From Porites lobata (taxonomy: Eukaryota; Cnidaria; Anthozoa; Scleractinia; Poritidae), in the NCBI GenBank assembly GCA_942486035.1, contig CALNXK010000033.1:2270001-2334000 (forward strand): a stretch of DNA of 64,000 nucleotides. Direction: 5' to 3'. The notes below the pieces were generated by a model. The model had not been told where the DNA came from, ran no database searches, and saw nothing but the letters and a program-made list of their open reading frames with translations. This document shows positions 35,401 to 47,409 of the stretch, piece after piece; the stretch's first letter is position 1; every line of letters starts with the position of its first letter. The position numbers were made by a program, and so were the translations under genes.

Positions 35401-38400
35401 TTTTCCAGACACAAGGTTATCAAATAGGTGATCAATATAGACCTTAAAAAAACCAGAAACAAACCCTTTTCAATGATGCACTGCAAACATACAGGTAAAA
35501 TTGAATACGATTTGACCAACAGGAAAAAAATTTCACTTGTAAAGTCTTGTTCTAGCTTTCAAAAAACCTCGAGACTTTTAACCATTTTTTTCCAGACTTT
35601 AACTCTATTTTCCAGACTTTTTCCAAGTCTGGAAAATTGCTGGGCAAATTCCAAGACTTTTTCAAGAATTCAAGACTCTGTACAAACCCTGTTTAAGTCC
35701 CAAGAGTGACCAACAGCAAATTCCTCCTGACAATATCAGTACAACATCAAGAGCAAAGGCTATGAGAATTAATAAAATGATCATCAAAGGGAAAATGCTT
35801 TGATCTTTTATCACATTCTCACTACTTATTCTTAAGGAAATGCACAGAGATCAGTAAAGAGAATTTCTCCGCGGACATTGAGGCTTGAAAGGGATAATCT
35901 TACTTCCTTGTGCCTTTTCTGAAGATCCACAACTGTTGTTATTAGATGGGTGATTTCTTCCTGAAATACAAAAAAAAATCTTTGCTTTAAATTTCTTAAA
36001 CCATTTACATTGTACCTTTGAATAAACTCAACTAAATTCCGCATTTTTATGGAAACTTCCAACCAAAATGAAGCCTAGTAAATGTTCAGTGAAAGGAAAA
36101 GGGAGAAGAAAAAAAAGGGGAAGTAGAGAAACCAAAAGGTAAAAGTCAAGAGAGGAAACTTTGCCCTCTGCAGCAAGCCTGGACTTTGGAACCAATAATA
36201 ATAATTAGCATCAAGAACAACATAGTGCTCGACTTGTAAACAACCTTTTGGGAAGTCTCTTCCTGTTTTGGCCAGATGCTGACCAGGAAACAACTAGTCT
36301 GTAGCTTCAAACAGTGTTTTTCAGAAAAACTTGTGGTGGCAACTAGGTTATACCAAAAGAGAATTCAATGTTTATTGCTCTAATTGGAAGAAAATAAGAT
36401 TTTTACTACAAACTTTGCATGATCAAAAAAAGGAGAAAGTACTGAGCTGAAATTAAGTAATGAAAATTAAAAAAAAGGATTTCTTTTAGGTATGCTTTCA
36501 AGTGAAAGGCTGCACACACAACCAAAAATAAGACCCTTATTTTGTATTCTGTTCAAGAAAATGATATATACCTGTTGCCTGATATTGTCCTCTGCTTTCT
36601 GAGAAATCTCATCCGTCAGGGAACTTATCTGATCTTTTGCTTCAACTATCAAAGACAAAAAATGATATTATCATTAAATGAAATCATTTTGCGAAGTCTT
36701 AATTCAGAGTACAAAAGTATTTGTTTGTAGCTGCTTTTCCTGGGAAAAGCCCTAGAGTTCGCCAAAAGATGGGGGCCAACTCCCTCCCATACCTACCCTC
36801 TGTGATTTCGAGTTAATTTATTTCCACCTGCTTAACTTTTTTCTCCTTTTACTTTAGATTTTCTGGGGAACCCTTATTCACTTACCCAGTTGCTTGACAC
36901 AATCTAAGACCAGTTGCTGCTCCTTCATTTCAGCTGAGGCTGTCTCCTCCTTTATCTGCAAAGCCTACAAAATTCATTCAAACAAGTCTATGGTAAATCT
37001 TTGTAATTTCCAGAGCTAAAGAATCAGTTTATAGACACCTAAATATGAGACATCCCAGTGGTTTAACCAATACTTTTACGCACTGTAAGAATCACCTTCA
37101 GTATACTGTTGGTTATTTATTGTCATACCTCTAAGATGAGATGTGTGTTCTGTTGCTCCAAGGCTTCACATTTCTGCTGTAATGAGTTGATTGATTCATC
37201 TCTGCAAAAACTGTCGCTGCTGCAAAAAGAAGAGAATTGTACACATTTTAGGGCTTAGCTTAATGACTTGTACCCTGCGAGCAGTGGTTTCTCCAGGCCG
37301 GATGCTACGCTATGAAGGGAGAGTTCTATCCCTTCGTAGCGTAGCATCCGGCTTGGAGAAACCACTGCTCGCAGGGTAAATGACTTGTCACTTATTTGCG
37401 GGATCCACTTATTAACCAGCAGTCCCAGGACAGCATGGTTTGAAAACTACTTGGCTATTTGTACAAAGTCTAATCTAGGCCATGGTTGAAGAAATCTCAT
37501 TGGATCTCTAGATATGTCAATTCATATTAAGTGGAATATTTTTAAGAGGATACTGTTTTATTGTATTACTGGTCTATGCTATATGCTCTCATGAGCCTAC
37601 CCCTTGTGGAGAGTAATTAAATCAGATACTTACGTTAGTGTATTTTTAATGAAGTGACACCGTGAGTAAAGACTGATTGTCATTTTAAAATGGCGTAATT
37701 CAGCTCACCTTCGACTGTCTTCATCTGAGCGATGAGACAGCTGATAGTACTCTTCTAATTCTTGATCCCTCAAAAATTTCTGAAGCAGTTCATTCTTCAT
37801 AGACACCTCATGCTGAAGCTGGGTTTCCTGATGAGACAAAATTTTTCTTTTAGTTTATAAAACAAGTTGATTATTGAACTCATTAGCAGCCAGCTTTGTT
37901 GGCCAGCTACTGCAGCAAATTTAGCCTGCTTCTATAACTTTGAAAATGAGTCAAACATATCAAACAAAGGGGGATTTGTGAAAGGTTTGAACCCAGGAGT
38001 CATTTCAAAAGTAGGTTGGGTTTGATCATCCAGGTGAACGTAGTCCTGAATAGGACTGTCCCAATCAGACCAATAACCCGAGTTTAATACCATCCTCAAC
38101 CTAAAGGAGGATCTGTCGGATAAATAACTACTTTCCATGAGAGACCATGAAGCCACTTAAAACTTTAATGACAGCTCCCCTTAAACATACTTCTACTGAC
38201 CTTTTCATCACATTCAGCAACAAAACTTTCAAAAGCTTGCGTTTTAACCAATAGCTGCTTGTTTCTTTCCAATAAGGACTAGAAGAGTAACAAAACGAAA
38301 AGTTGGCACCTGTGTACCTCAAGAGAAAATAAATTTTATTTATTATTTATAATATTTATTAATTATAGCACCCAGACAGGTAAAAATTAGTCCTTGCTCA

Positions 38401-41400
38401 GTGGTAGAGATTGGAATAAGTCAGCAGGCTGATTCTTGCACGACAGCTTCTTAGCAATGTGTTACATTGAAACAAACAGGGACTGTAGATCAGAGACTAC
38501 AGTCATCAACAAAAACTTGAATATCAATTTAACATGAAGCTGTAGTATTTGACAATGTAGAAGTTCCCACCTGTCCAATCCTGGCAGCAAGCTCCAGGTC
38601 TTTCTCTTTCTGTTAACCAAAAATTTGGAGGGAAAAAAATTAATCATTGAAAGCTATCTCTACTAGTAAAAGCCACTGAAATATGAATTTAACAGTGATC
38701 AGTCTGGCATGGGTGTTTAGAATTTAAAAACGCTATCCAATGGATAAAAAGCTCCCCAGCCTTCATTTAGAAGTTGATATACTGGTATGATCTATTTAAA
38801 AAATGAAAGGTTTTTCAAACTCACCAAATATATACAGAGAACTAATAGTCAAAAGTTTCTTAGCTCTTTGTGCATGAAGGAATTCAGATTTGAATAAGAT
38901 AATATTAGCAGCAAAAACTAACTCAGTTTTTAAAATGGACAGTTCATTAATGGAATCTGTGGGGATAAGCTTAGCTTGACCTGGCTTGACTGTAAAGCAA
39001 TAGACAACACTGTATTGGTGTCATGTCATACAAATTATACTTAAATCATACCATAAAGTTCCTAAAGTAACAACCCTTATTACTTTCGGATTTAGCAGCC
39101 TTTTCCTATACATTGTAGCTACCTTTGGGTAGCTAAACCGTGTATCGTACATGGGCCGTGCGAAGTTACAATAATAATATCACGACAATTGTGAAAACAG
39201 CCACACTAATTATTTGGAGAACCTATTTTCATGTCCTTGCTTTTTAAATAAATATTCTAAAGAATCGTTTGATTACGGTGTGGGTATTCACAGACGAAAG
39301 GAAGACTTTCTGAAAAAAAAAGATGTACATGTAATGAACCTTTTGAGTTAAAGGAATGTCAAAGATCATTACAGCTGTTAAAAAACAAATCTTGGATCAG
39401 TTTGGGAAAGCTTGTCATAACTATAATTTCCATTATTTCTAGAAAGAAGAAAAATAACTTTTGAAGTCGCTACTTTCGGAGGGTTGTTATTTTCGGAGGG
39501 TCGCTACTTTTGGCATTTGCTAACACCTGGGAAATTTTATCACGCCTTTTCAAAGGTCACTACTTTAAGCGGGTTGTTACTTTGGGAACATAACGTTATT
39601 TTATATAATATATTAAATGCTGAGCATTGAGAATCCACCTCGTACAAGATTTAGACAACTCAATAAGCCAACCCAGGCCGTCTTTTTTGCCATGGATGCC
39701 ATTACTGTATAACCGTTATTATAGAACCAAGTTGCATTAATCAGAGAAAATTTAACTCACCTCTTGCAAGAGTTGTAGAATAGCATCAAGATCATTATGG
39801 GTCTTGGTCATTTGGTTAGTTCTGTCTGACGCTAATGCTGTAAAAATAAAAATACCAACAATATTGTCATTCAAATTTGCCATCACTCTACTGAGAGAAC
39901 AGTCCCAATATACACCCATACCACAATGTAAAAAGACACAATTTGACAGTGAAATTGTGAATGCAACTCAGGACAACAATTCAAGGCTAACTTGGAGATT
40001 GCAAAGTAGAACGTTCTCAGGATTTGAATAAAACCTTTAAAATCAACTGATGGTTTGACAGATAACACACAGATATTAGACTCATTGCTCACATTTTTTC
40101 TTGCGTCAGTCTAGGAGATCACAATAATTAAAACACACTGTACTGTGTAACTCCAAATATCTGCATGCATTATCTGACAATTTTTAACTTAGGTTAGGCA
40201 ATTAATAATAATAATATTCAATGTTACACATACATGTAACCCTAGAAGATTGCCTCCCTTTCACCCTGGGACAACAACAACAGGTATTACGATGTTACTA
40301 AATAATATAATTTGCATATCTCTGACTGGGTCTTTGACATTTGTACAATGAATATGTGCATTTACTTAACAAATTCACTGTTATCTGCTAACTATTACAT
40401 ACTAAAATTATGTCAAAATTATATTTATTGCCAAGTGTGGGGTGACATATGTTGCAAGTTTTAAAATAGATGGTATTCAAAAGTGACCTGTCCAAGAAAA
40501 TAATAATAATAGGTAGAACAAAAATAATCACCTGCTTATGCCATTAAGATTTGTAAAAGAAAAAAATTAAAGAGAGCAAAGCTTAATTCTTTAAATAGCA
40601 ATAGTAATGTGTACATCAAGTACTACATGTAGTAGAGTCATTTCATGGAATTTTCACTTTCCACATCAATATCATTGAAGAACAAAATCTACTGAAAAAT
40701 AATATTGTTCTAAAACATGAAGTGAACATAAACTTTGTGCTTGGTGCCATATCACATCATCTTTCTCACCCAAACCTGACCTTCAAACTGATGCATGAAA
40801 ACTGAGTTTTGTTAGCACCAAACTTAGCAAATCATCTTGTAATAATATATTATTACAATGTGTCATGACATTAACTTCTCCAGCAATGTTGGGTTGAGTG
40901 TGAAAACATGTCCCCTTCCACACTGTATTAACCATACAAATTTGCTGACTCCAGCACTAAACCTCCTTCCCATAAATTTCCAGACATAATTAAATTTGCA
41001 CTTCAGTATATAGTACGTTATTGTACTGCCAAGACACTTAGTAGGCATGAAAGTTATCAATAATTCATCAAGTATCATGCTTTCTTTGGAAAGTGGTAAG
41101 AACAATAACATTCAATTGAAATAAAAGAGCCATTCATCAAGCTTTTGTTCTATCTGAATGAATCACCTGTCTAAAGAGACAGATTGAATCTCAACCCTTA
41201 AAACACTACCCGAATATTTACAATTTGCATTCAGTGTACATTGTGTCAAACTTCATCTAATTTATACCTATCAGAAATTATGGCAAACTTGATATCTTTT
41301 TTCAAGGTGGACAAAACAATTTTAAGAATTGAGTTTTAAAAAGTAAATTGTTCTTTTTATTTCCTTCTTTAATATTTTTTCCAACTGGTTTAATGATACA

Positions 41401-44400
41401 ATGTAGTTCAAACAATTAAAATTAATATATGCTAGTATGTAAACCACAAAGTGCAGGTATAGATCTGAGTTAAGTCTACGTTTGGATTTAAAAGAGTTTT
41501 GAAAATCCCCAGGAATATAATAAATATCACACTGACTAAAAAAAGCAGTTGTGAGAAAAATAGTGACACACAGTAAATGGTTGCAAAAATAAATCTCTGA
41601 AAAAAATTAATTTCAAAATTTCATGACTGGATACCCAGAGCAAAGCATTCCTGAATCAAGGTGAAATTTCCATGAATAATATTAGTGTGCAAAAATATCA
41701 TTATGCATAACTTTTCTGAATATGTTACATGTGAAATTTGATTTCACGTTAAAATTTTTTAACCTAGGTTGGTTCTCAGTTTTGTTGGTCTTCTAGGGCT
41801 AGGGGACATTGGAAATTCAGAATCAACCTAAGTTTAATCAAAATTAACCTGAAATCAAATTTGCCCTGTAAAAACTACATTTAAATATACAAGGAAACAA
41901 TGACTTCTTAGACATAAAAACCTTGAACACATAAAAAAATTGTCAAATTCAAAACAGAATGAAATCATCCAACTATCTACTATTATATGTATTAGATGTT
42001 ATTGACAAAGAATCAACCATATGAATACAGAAATTTGGGCAGGCAATTTTTCGAAATAAGCCCATCTCGTATAAAAGCTAGTTTGAGTACAACCTTCTAG
42101 CACCAGTAAGCGGTCTAGATAAAAAGTGAGCAGTTTGCGTAAGAGAAATCTGCATCATTCATGAAAACAATCAAACTGTATGGTAACAATCCTTTACCAT
42201 GTGGAAAGTGAAACAAATCAAAAACACACACAGCCAAATTATAAAAGACAGGTAGAAAAAATTAAGCCTTTTACCAGGGCGTATCTAATCGATATTTTCG
42301 ATACTCAATAGAAATCGATTACTATCGGAAATTGATAGAAATCGATCACTCACATCTTTGTGATTATCAATTTTGATCGATTTCTGTAATTAGCTATTGA
42401 TCTTAACGATTTGTTCAACAACGATCAAAAAGGAAATGCTACCATTGGAGAAAGAAGCAACATCATCTTTATCAACAAAGCGGATTTGAAGGTAAGCTTG
42501 AAGGTAAGTGTTACGAAGTGTTATGATAAGATCAGATCATGTTTTTGATTTTCAATTTCCATAGATGTGACAAAAGATTTGTGATTATCGATTTCAATCA
42601 ATATTAAATTGACTAATCAATCGACAAATATCGAGTACTATTGAGTATTATCGATTAATCGATTACATAATTTTCGATGATCAATTTCTATAGATTAGAT
42701 ATGCCCTGCTTTTACTACCACAGTGAACACTGAAGTCCTGTATGGTGATTCTAGCTTTGGAGAATGGGGCTCAAATCGTTTGGTGTGATCATGCAAATGA
42801 AACTTTTTGGCAGTGCTTTCACATGGTACTATTACTTGTATTTGTTAGCATTTTATCAAATGAAATTGAAAACTTTCTTGAATTGTGACTTTGGCCACTT
42901 TGGAGCTTTCCTAAACCTTAACCCTGGGCATCTCAGACTGACAACAGAAGAGTTGCACATGATTGTCATAGACTGACTTTATTGGTCAAGTCTCTAAACT
43001 CCGCTCCAAATACATTGACTAGACTGTATGAGGTAGCTAATCAGAGGAAAATCCCATGTTAAACTCACACTGGGAGACTTAAAAGCCTGCATTATTGATG
43101 TTAGAGGTCATGCCCACAGACGTCCATAAAACTGATGCATTTCAGACCGCTTTCCTCCACACATGAAAAATTATAAGTGGATGTTTATAGAGACAGTATA
43201 GAAGAGTGGAGAAGTTTGTCAATAGATAAAATAATATTGTTCTGATGTGGATACATGTAAATGTTTTAGCTACTTTTTAAACCAGAACCAAGGTAAAAAC
43301 CGTCTAGCAAAAACTTAAATCCTTAATGGGTTGAATACTGGTTAAAACATAAGAAGAAATTTTACCCACAACATAAACTGTGTAAAGTTCTTTGTATACA
43401 TTTATAGAGTGGACTCATGCGGAAATGGTTTAATATTATCATAGTTGAGAGCTTATGACTTTTCGTAAACAAAACATGTCAAAAAAAAAGACTTTATAAA
43501 CTTAATCCAAGTCAAATTAAGTAAACAAAAGATTGGATAAATAGACAAAGTGCTAAATTTTCTGGAGCTTTGTCTTGTGAACACGATTAAATAACTGGCA
43601 TCATATATGAAGTTTACATGTAAAATATCAAAAGTCAAAGTATTCAAGATCAAGAGCACGCCTCCATATTGATAACTTTAAATTTACAATTCAATCAAAA
43701 ACCCTTCGGCCGTTTACATAAGCAAAAGAGGAAATAATCCGCTTCTAATAAAGAACTTACAAAGCACAGATGTTTTGTACTTCAATTTCAATTCTGGTTT
43801 GAAACAATTAGGAACTGAAATTATTTTGGAGGACACAATATAATATTAAGAAAAAGACCTTTCACTATTTTTCTTGTCTAAGCTTAATGTTGAACCCGTT
43901 CGCTGGTTTTATAAATATACAAATCAAGGTTAAACATTTGCCTTAAAAATCGTCAAAACAAAGCTTGTCTTACTGAAGAATTTGGTACAAGGCTTTTTTG
44001 CTTCAACACAACAAGCGTTTAGCAATAAATTTTCTCCCAGTATTAATATTTGAAATCAAATATATCACATCGCAATACTCACTGAAATACTTCAGCGTTT
44101 CTTGTGCTTGTTCGGTGGTCAAGTCGAGGTCGCCCAAACGTAAACTTTCATCCGAGCCGGAGAGATACGAATTCAGATCCAACAATTCAGCCAGTTCCGT
44201 CCAGTCAGCCTCAGTAACATCTCCAGTCGCACTTTCCACACCGCTTTCAATCTCGAAATTATCTGAATTCGACAGGGTTTCTTCTACAAAGCCAGTATCT
44301 CTGTCTTCGACAATATCCGAAGCAATCGAGTTGCCATCTTTGGACTCGTCACTGTTCGCACAAAAGTTGTCTTTCGTTTCGCATTCCTCCATACTGCAAG

Positions 44401-45232
44401 TGGATCCCCCATGTTGTATAAACGAGGAATGTTTGATAATTTCCAACCCCGCCAGCTTCTCCGTCTTTAGCGGAAAGCACGAGCACCGAAACAGAACCGA
44501 TCCAAAGTTCGATCAAGGAAAAACCATTGAAATCTCAAAGATGCCGGTAAGTAAACTCCCTTGTCACGATGTTAATGAGCTTACGAATCACCGGAAGGTT
44601 ATTACGCTATCTCCTTCGCTCAAAGGCAGTGTTTAAGACTTCGGCATTGTTTTCATGAGATCAAAATAACAAACCGAGTCAAACAAACCGTTGAAAACGC
44701 GTGAAAACTGCTACAAATATTTCGTTCACGCGCTCCACATTCATCACACTGAAACTGCCTCAGTTTCATGTGATGATGTAATACTCAGGAGGGGAGGGTA
44801 GGTTCCAGTATGATCTCGGCAGGACACAGGTTACCCAGTTTTGATGTTCAGGACATCGAACTGAGTACTGTAACTGGCGCACATTTCTCTAAGCCTGCTC
44901 CAAAGGTGTCCTGTCCCTCAACGCTACATTCCACACTATTTGAATGCCTGGATCAGACTGACTAGGCTTTTAGTTCACTTTTGGACTCGATAAACAAGCT
45001 CTTTTGGGCCTGGCAAGCGTTGCTTGAGCCGTCGTTGCTGCTCTGTAGCAATCCCATATGATTATTTAAACTGCTCTCTGGAAGAACTTTTTTAATGAAG
45101 TGACATCGGTTAATAAAGCTTTCATCAACGTCGCTGTAATTTATAAAATGTAAGAAACTGAAAATTTCACTTAGTATGATTGTTTGTGTAAAGTGGTCAT
45201 TACTTAATTCACATGGTTCACCGATAAACATT

Positions 45233-45264
<32 letters not shown>

Positions 45265-46776
45265 TATCACTCTTTTCTTTTCTTCTTCCACACTCTCTTC
45301 TATTCTTTTCTGTCGTTTACAGGGGCTAGCTGAGTAGAAATTGAACCTACGTGTACTCAGTGTTAAAACAGATGCTTTTCGGGATTTAACTCTATGATTA
45401 AAGGCCGATCAGAATATCAAGGTGCTAAAGCTAGAAAATAAAGCAGCCCATAGTAGTCGGGAGCCACAACATATAGTCAGTTTCTACCTCATAAATGAGC
45501 TTAAGTAAAAAGGACACGTTTTGAAATCAATATGACATTAGAATGCTTGCAGTCCGCCTTTTCTCTTAAAATCCGTCTAGTTCTTATCTCATCCAGTGCG
45601 ACAGCAAACCACGATGTTATTATTACAATAAGGGATTAGTAACTTTGCAAAGAAAAATAAGAGACTGCTCGCGGTCTAAATGACATACAAGGTCTTTCCA
45701 AAGGGCCAGTTAGCAACGCAAGAGCCGAAAGACTTAAACTTAATTCCTAAGCACTTCTAGCTGCACTTTATCTCATTACTTTGATGAAAATTCTTTTACA
45801 ATGATTTCTTTAGGGTAGGTATGCCTAGCTTTAGATCCGTATTGGGAAAGATTGTCCAGCTACCAAAAACCCGTGATATTCTCAGGAGAAACTCCCGCTG
45901 CTGATCGTGATCGTGATATGCTGGGCTGCCGGTCGAAGTACGCAAACCGTGTCTCTACGCACGTACATGGACTGCAATGTACATAATCGCGCAAATATTA
46001 GTGTACATTAATTATTGTCAATAAAAAAAACGTCAATGTTTGAATGTTTGGTTTTTAATTAGTTTTCACAAAGCCCATGGGTTTACTTTCACTAGAATGC
46101 AAAAATATAACATCGATCGGAAGAAATTGTTACGGCCATGTAACACTGTATCAGGTGTTCCACTGAACCATGTCTATGTCATAACACACTGTCCAACCCG
46201 AGTGTGACCTCTTTTTGTTTAGGTAGTTTCGAACACGTCTCTCAGATGACAATTTCAAAAAGAACATTCACACTGAGTACGATATTCCGATTTGCGCAAA
46301 AGTCTATCTTTAGTCCCACGGATAGTAGCACAGTATTTTTTTCTCCACAAATTCAACCGCTACCAAAAAGAAATGAGAAATAAGAGAGAAATATAGGGCA
46401 AAATGGTAGACCTATAAGAACTTGCCCTGATAGTTGGAAAGTGATAATAAAAAAGATTCTTAATCTAGTTGATGCTAAGGAGATATTGCAAATTTATAAA
46501 AATAGATAGAACCATCAGAATTTAGCGGCGGGTTCCACAGAATTAAACAAACCACGCCATCTGCGGATCTAAACATTCAACTTAACATTTCTGCCTTAAG
46601 TTTGTAAACAAAGAGTTAGGGGACATGTAAAATTTAGCCAATAAGGTAAATTGCCTTGAATCAACCCCGGTCAAAAATTATCACCCGCTGTACTTACAAA
46701 GTAGATCTTCGAATCCTGAATCGGAGAGGCCATCCAGTTCTACAAATGGCCAGTGTTCATGTTCCCTGGGTTCCAT
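28456..46776 (-). CDS. TRAK: TRAK/Milton: trafficking kinesin-binding adaptor (whole gene)
   Basis: Milton/TRAK proteins link kinesin and dynein to mitochondria through Miro. Coding exons in transcript order: 44392-44083, 39837-39761, 38609-38571, 38278-38201, 37827-37709, 37219-37129, 36964-36886, 36645-36572, 35960-35904, 34161-34105, 33994-33963, 33721-33679, 32923-32850, 31654-31461, 30151-29433 or on to 28456. All have GT donors and AG acceptors with matching phases. Motifs match human TRAK1: DLTTEQAQETLKYF, QMTKTHNDLDAI, KEKDLELAARIGQ, EEITHLITTVVDLQKRHKE, ARVMETVRVIN and GSVTLHQWKKLANP. The coiled-coil kinesin-binding part covers exons 1-13. It lacks the stretch that human TRAK1 has between LQKK and KYAECMEML. 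An in-frame TGA ends the protein at about 680 residues; a one-base shift there would extend it to about 1,000, the usual length. Confidence is in the family; TRAK1 and TRAK2 are vertebrate duplicates. Confidence 0.93.
30194..30316. repeat. CAGTCGGACCTCGATTATCC repeat
   Basis: Starts TACAGTCGGACCTCGATTATC and repeats CGGACCTCGATT about five times. The TA-CAGT start resembles one end of a pogo/Tigger-like element. No matching right end was seen. It lies in the TRAK intron right next to exon 15. Confidence 0.6.
31125..31373. mobile_element. Foldback element with TTCGCCCGA-type ends
   Basis: The left arm carries GGTCGTTTCGCCCGAAGG, GGTTCGCCCGATAGC and AGTCGATTCGCCCGAAG. The right arm is its degenerate inverse (CGAGCGAATCGACTAATGTC ... 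GTCGGGCAAAACGACC). The arms are themselves made of ~16-bp tandem units. It lies beside TRAK exon 14. Confidence 0.65.
31748..31972. mobile_element. Foldback element with GGTCATCTCGCCACCAAC ends
   Basis: GGTCATCTCGCCACCAAC at the left is mirrored by GTTGGCGAGATGACC at the right. Both arms extend through imperfect TCGCCAC-type repeats. It sits about 95 bp on the other side of TRAK exon 14. Confidence 0.65.
32075..32119. repeat. GGTGGAGGG minisatellite
   Basis: Four imperfect GGTGGAGGG / GGTGGAGCG units in the TRAK intron between exons 13 and 14. Confidence 0.7.
32653..32843. mobile_element. TAACCCTTTAA-family MITE next to TRAK exon 13
   Basis: Opens TAACCCTTTAAATCCCA and ends GGTTACTATTGGGACTAATAA. 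The body contains TTCTCCAAACTGATC, GATAAAAGATCAAAGC and TTCTCATAACCTAATCTCTTGACA, shared with copies at 32960, 35698, 48487, 52088, 57647, 60259 and 63040. Its end is 5 bp from the GTACAA donor of exon 13. Confidence 0.8.
32960..33142. mobile_element. TAACCCTTTAA-family MITE, diverged copy
   Basis: TTTAACCCTTTAACCCC at the left and CACTTTGGGACTTTTAACTT at the right, with the family's AACTGATCTCCA and CTCATAACCTAATTCTTGACA inside. Confidence 0.7.
33169..33300. mobile_element. hAT-like MITE with CAGTGGCGGATC ends
   Basis: CAGTGGCGGATC starts the element and GATCCGCCACTG ends it. CAGTGGCGGA ends are frequent in hAT MITEs. No clear 8-bp target duplication was found. A relative with CAGTGGCGGATA ends is at 47508-47674. 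Confidence 0.7.
33810..33948. mobile_element. MITE rich in GGATAGCGCTATCCA
   Basis: GGCTTGTTCAAACTTTGGAT is mirrored by GGATAGCGCTATCCAGCATT and TTGAACAACCAAAGCC. ATAAATCTCTATCCAGTGGAT pairs with ATCCACTGGATAGAGATTTAT. It begins 15 bp from TRAK exon 11. Confidence 0.75.
35698..35895. mobile_element. TAACCCTTTAA-family MITE, opposite orientation, next to TRAK exon 9
   Basis: Read in reverse it follows the family consensus from TTATCCCTTTCAAGCCTCAAT to GGTCACTCTTGGGACTT. Its end lies about 7 bp from the GTAAGA donor of exon 9 (low end 35904). Confidence 0.7.
37271..37378. mobile_element. 108-bp palindromic MITE with 9-bp target duplication
   Basis: Perfect ends TACCCTGCGAGCAGTGGTTT and AAACCACTGCTCGCAGGGTA. 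AATGACTTG flanks both sides (37262-37270 and 37379-37387). The 9-bp duplication suggests Mutator-like mobilisation. Almost the whole element is one hairpin, and it lies about 50 bp from TRAK exon 6. Confidence 0.85.
39055..39590. mobile_element. TIR element with GTTCCTAAAGTAACAACCC ends
   Basis: AAAGTTCCTAAAGTAACAACCC at the left is mirrored by GGGTTGTTACTTTGGGAAC at the right. Shorter inner units (GTTGTTATTTTCGGAGGG, GTCGCTACTTTTGG) repeat the same theme. About 535 bp, non-coding, in TRAK intron 2. Confidence 0.65.
39838..44082 (-). other. First large TRAK intron
   Basis: About 4.2 kb of AT-rich sequence between exons 1 and 2. It holds the TIR element at 42275-42708 and a partial minisatellite copy at 42735-42850. 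No other exon was recognised. Confidence 0.6.
42275..42708. mobile_element. TIR element rich in ATCGATT motifs
   Basis: CAGGGCGTATCTAATC at the left is mirrored by GATTAGATATGCCCTG at the right. The body is saturated with ATCGATTT / AAATCGAT in both orientations, so it can pair along much of its length. No ORF. Confidence 0.75.
44083..44392 (-). CDS. TRAK: TRAK main first coding exon
   Basis: Begins MEECETKDNF at the first in-frame ATG and ends LDLTTEQAQETLKYFS at the donor GTGAGT (phase 1). The frame stays open upstream of this ATG but has no earlier ATG, only a TTG. The acidic N-terminus ends in the ETLKYF motif found at this place in vertebrate TRAKs, so this is the canonical start. Confidence 0.85.
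44393..46697. other. Region between the two alternative TRAK first exons
   Basis: Contains an (ATC)n microsatellite at 45233-45263 and a short hairpin at 44733-44768 (CATCACACTGAAACTG / CAGTTTCATGTGATG). It would be 5' flank for the downstream start and intron for the upstream one. No further exon seen. Confidence 0.5.
46698..46776 (-). CDS. TRAK: Alternative TRAK first coding exon
   Basis: The 79-bp exon reads ATG then EPREHEHWPFVELDGLSDSG and FEDLL, and ends in a consensus GTAAGT donor with phase 1. Exon 2 (39837-39761) needs a phase-1 partner, so it joins in frame to LASDRTNQMTK. The product would replace the ETLKYF-containing N-terminus with a short acidic one. Inference from frame and splice sites; transcripts would settle it. 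Confidence 0.6.
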
Positions 46777-47409
46777 AAATTAGCAATATTTGCGCATTGC
46801 GTATTTGCGGCAACTACGCAACGCGGAAAGGATGAAGACCAAGCTTCGATGCGTTTTGAAAAGAGAGCGGTTTCCTCATGAATAATTGCTTCAGTGCCAT
46901 TACGTTAAAGCTGTCTAAAAATTGCTATGGTGATTATTTCATAGTTTAGCCAAGCAGTTCCGGCTTTTGACAGAACTCGCAGCTTGCCTACAAAGGCCTC
47001 CAATAGGGAGAAGTCAAAAACAATGACATTAATGCTAATTTTTAGTGCAGGGCAGCCCTTTCTGTTGACTTAAATGATTAAATGGACACTGTTCAAGCGT
47101 TGAAGAGGAAGCCTTTGTTGAGAAACAATACGACAACAAAATTAGGTCTGTTTGAACTCACTACTCGGTTACGAACCTTGACCAGCTGCATGAGCGAGTC
47201 TTAATTGGTATGCCACTCTTTAAAAGCACGCTATTCATCGTAGCAATATACTCGATAATAAATTCTTATTTACATTCTATACTTTTTTTGTCTCTCAGTC
47301 CTGAAAAGTAGCCTGCCTGCAGACGATAACTAAACTCTGATTAGTTTAATTTCGTCTGCGCGCAGGCTATCTAAAAGTTGATTAGGAAAATGACCTCGCA
47401 ACCTAAACG

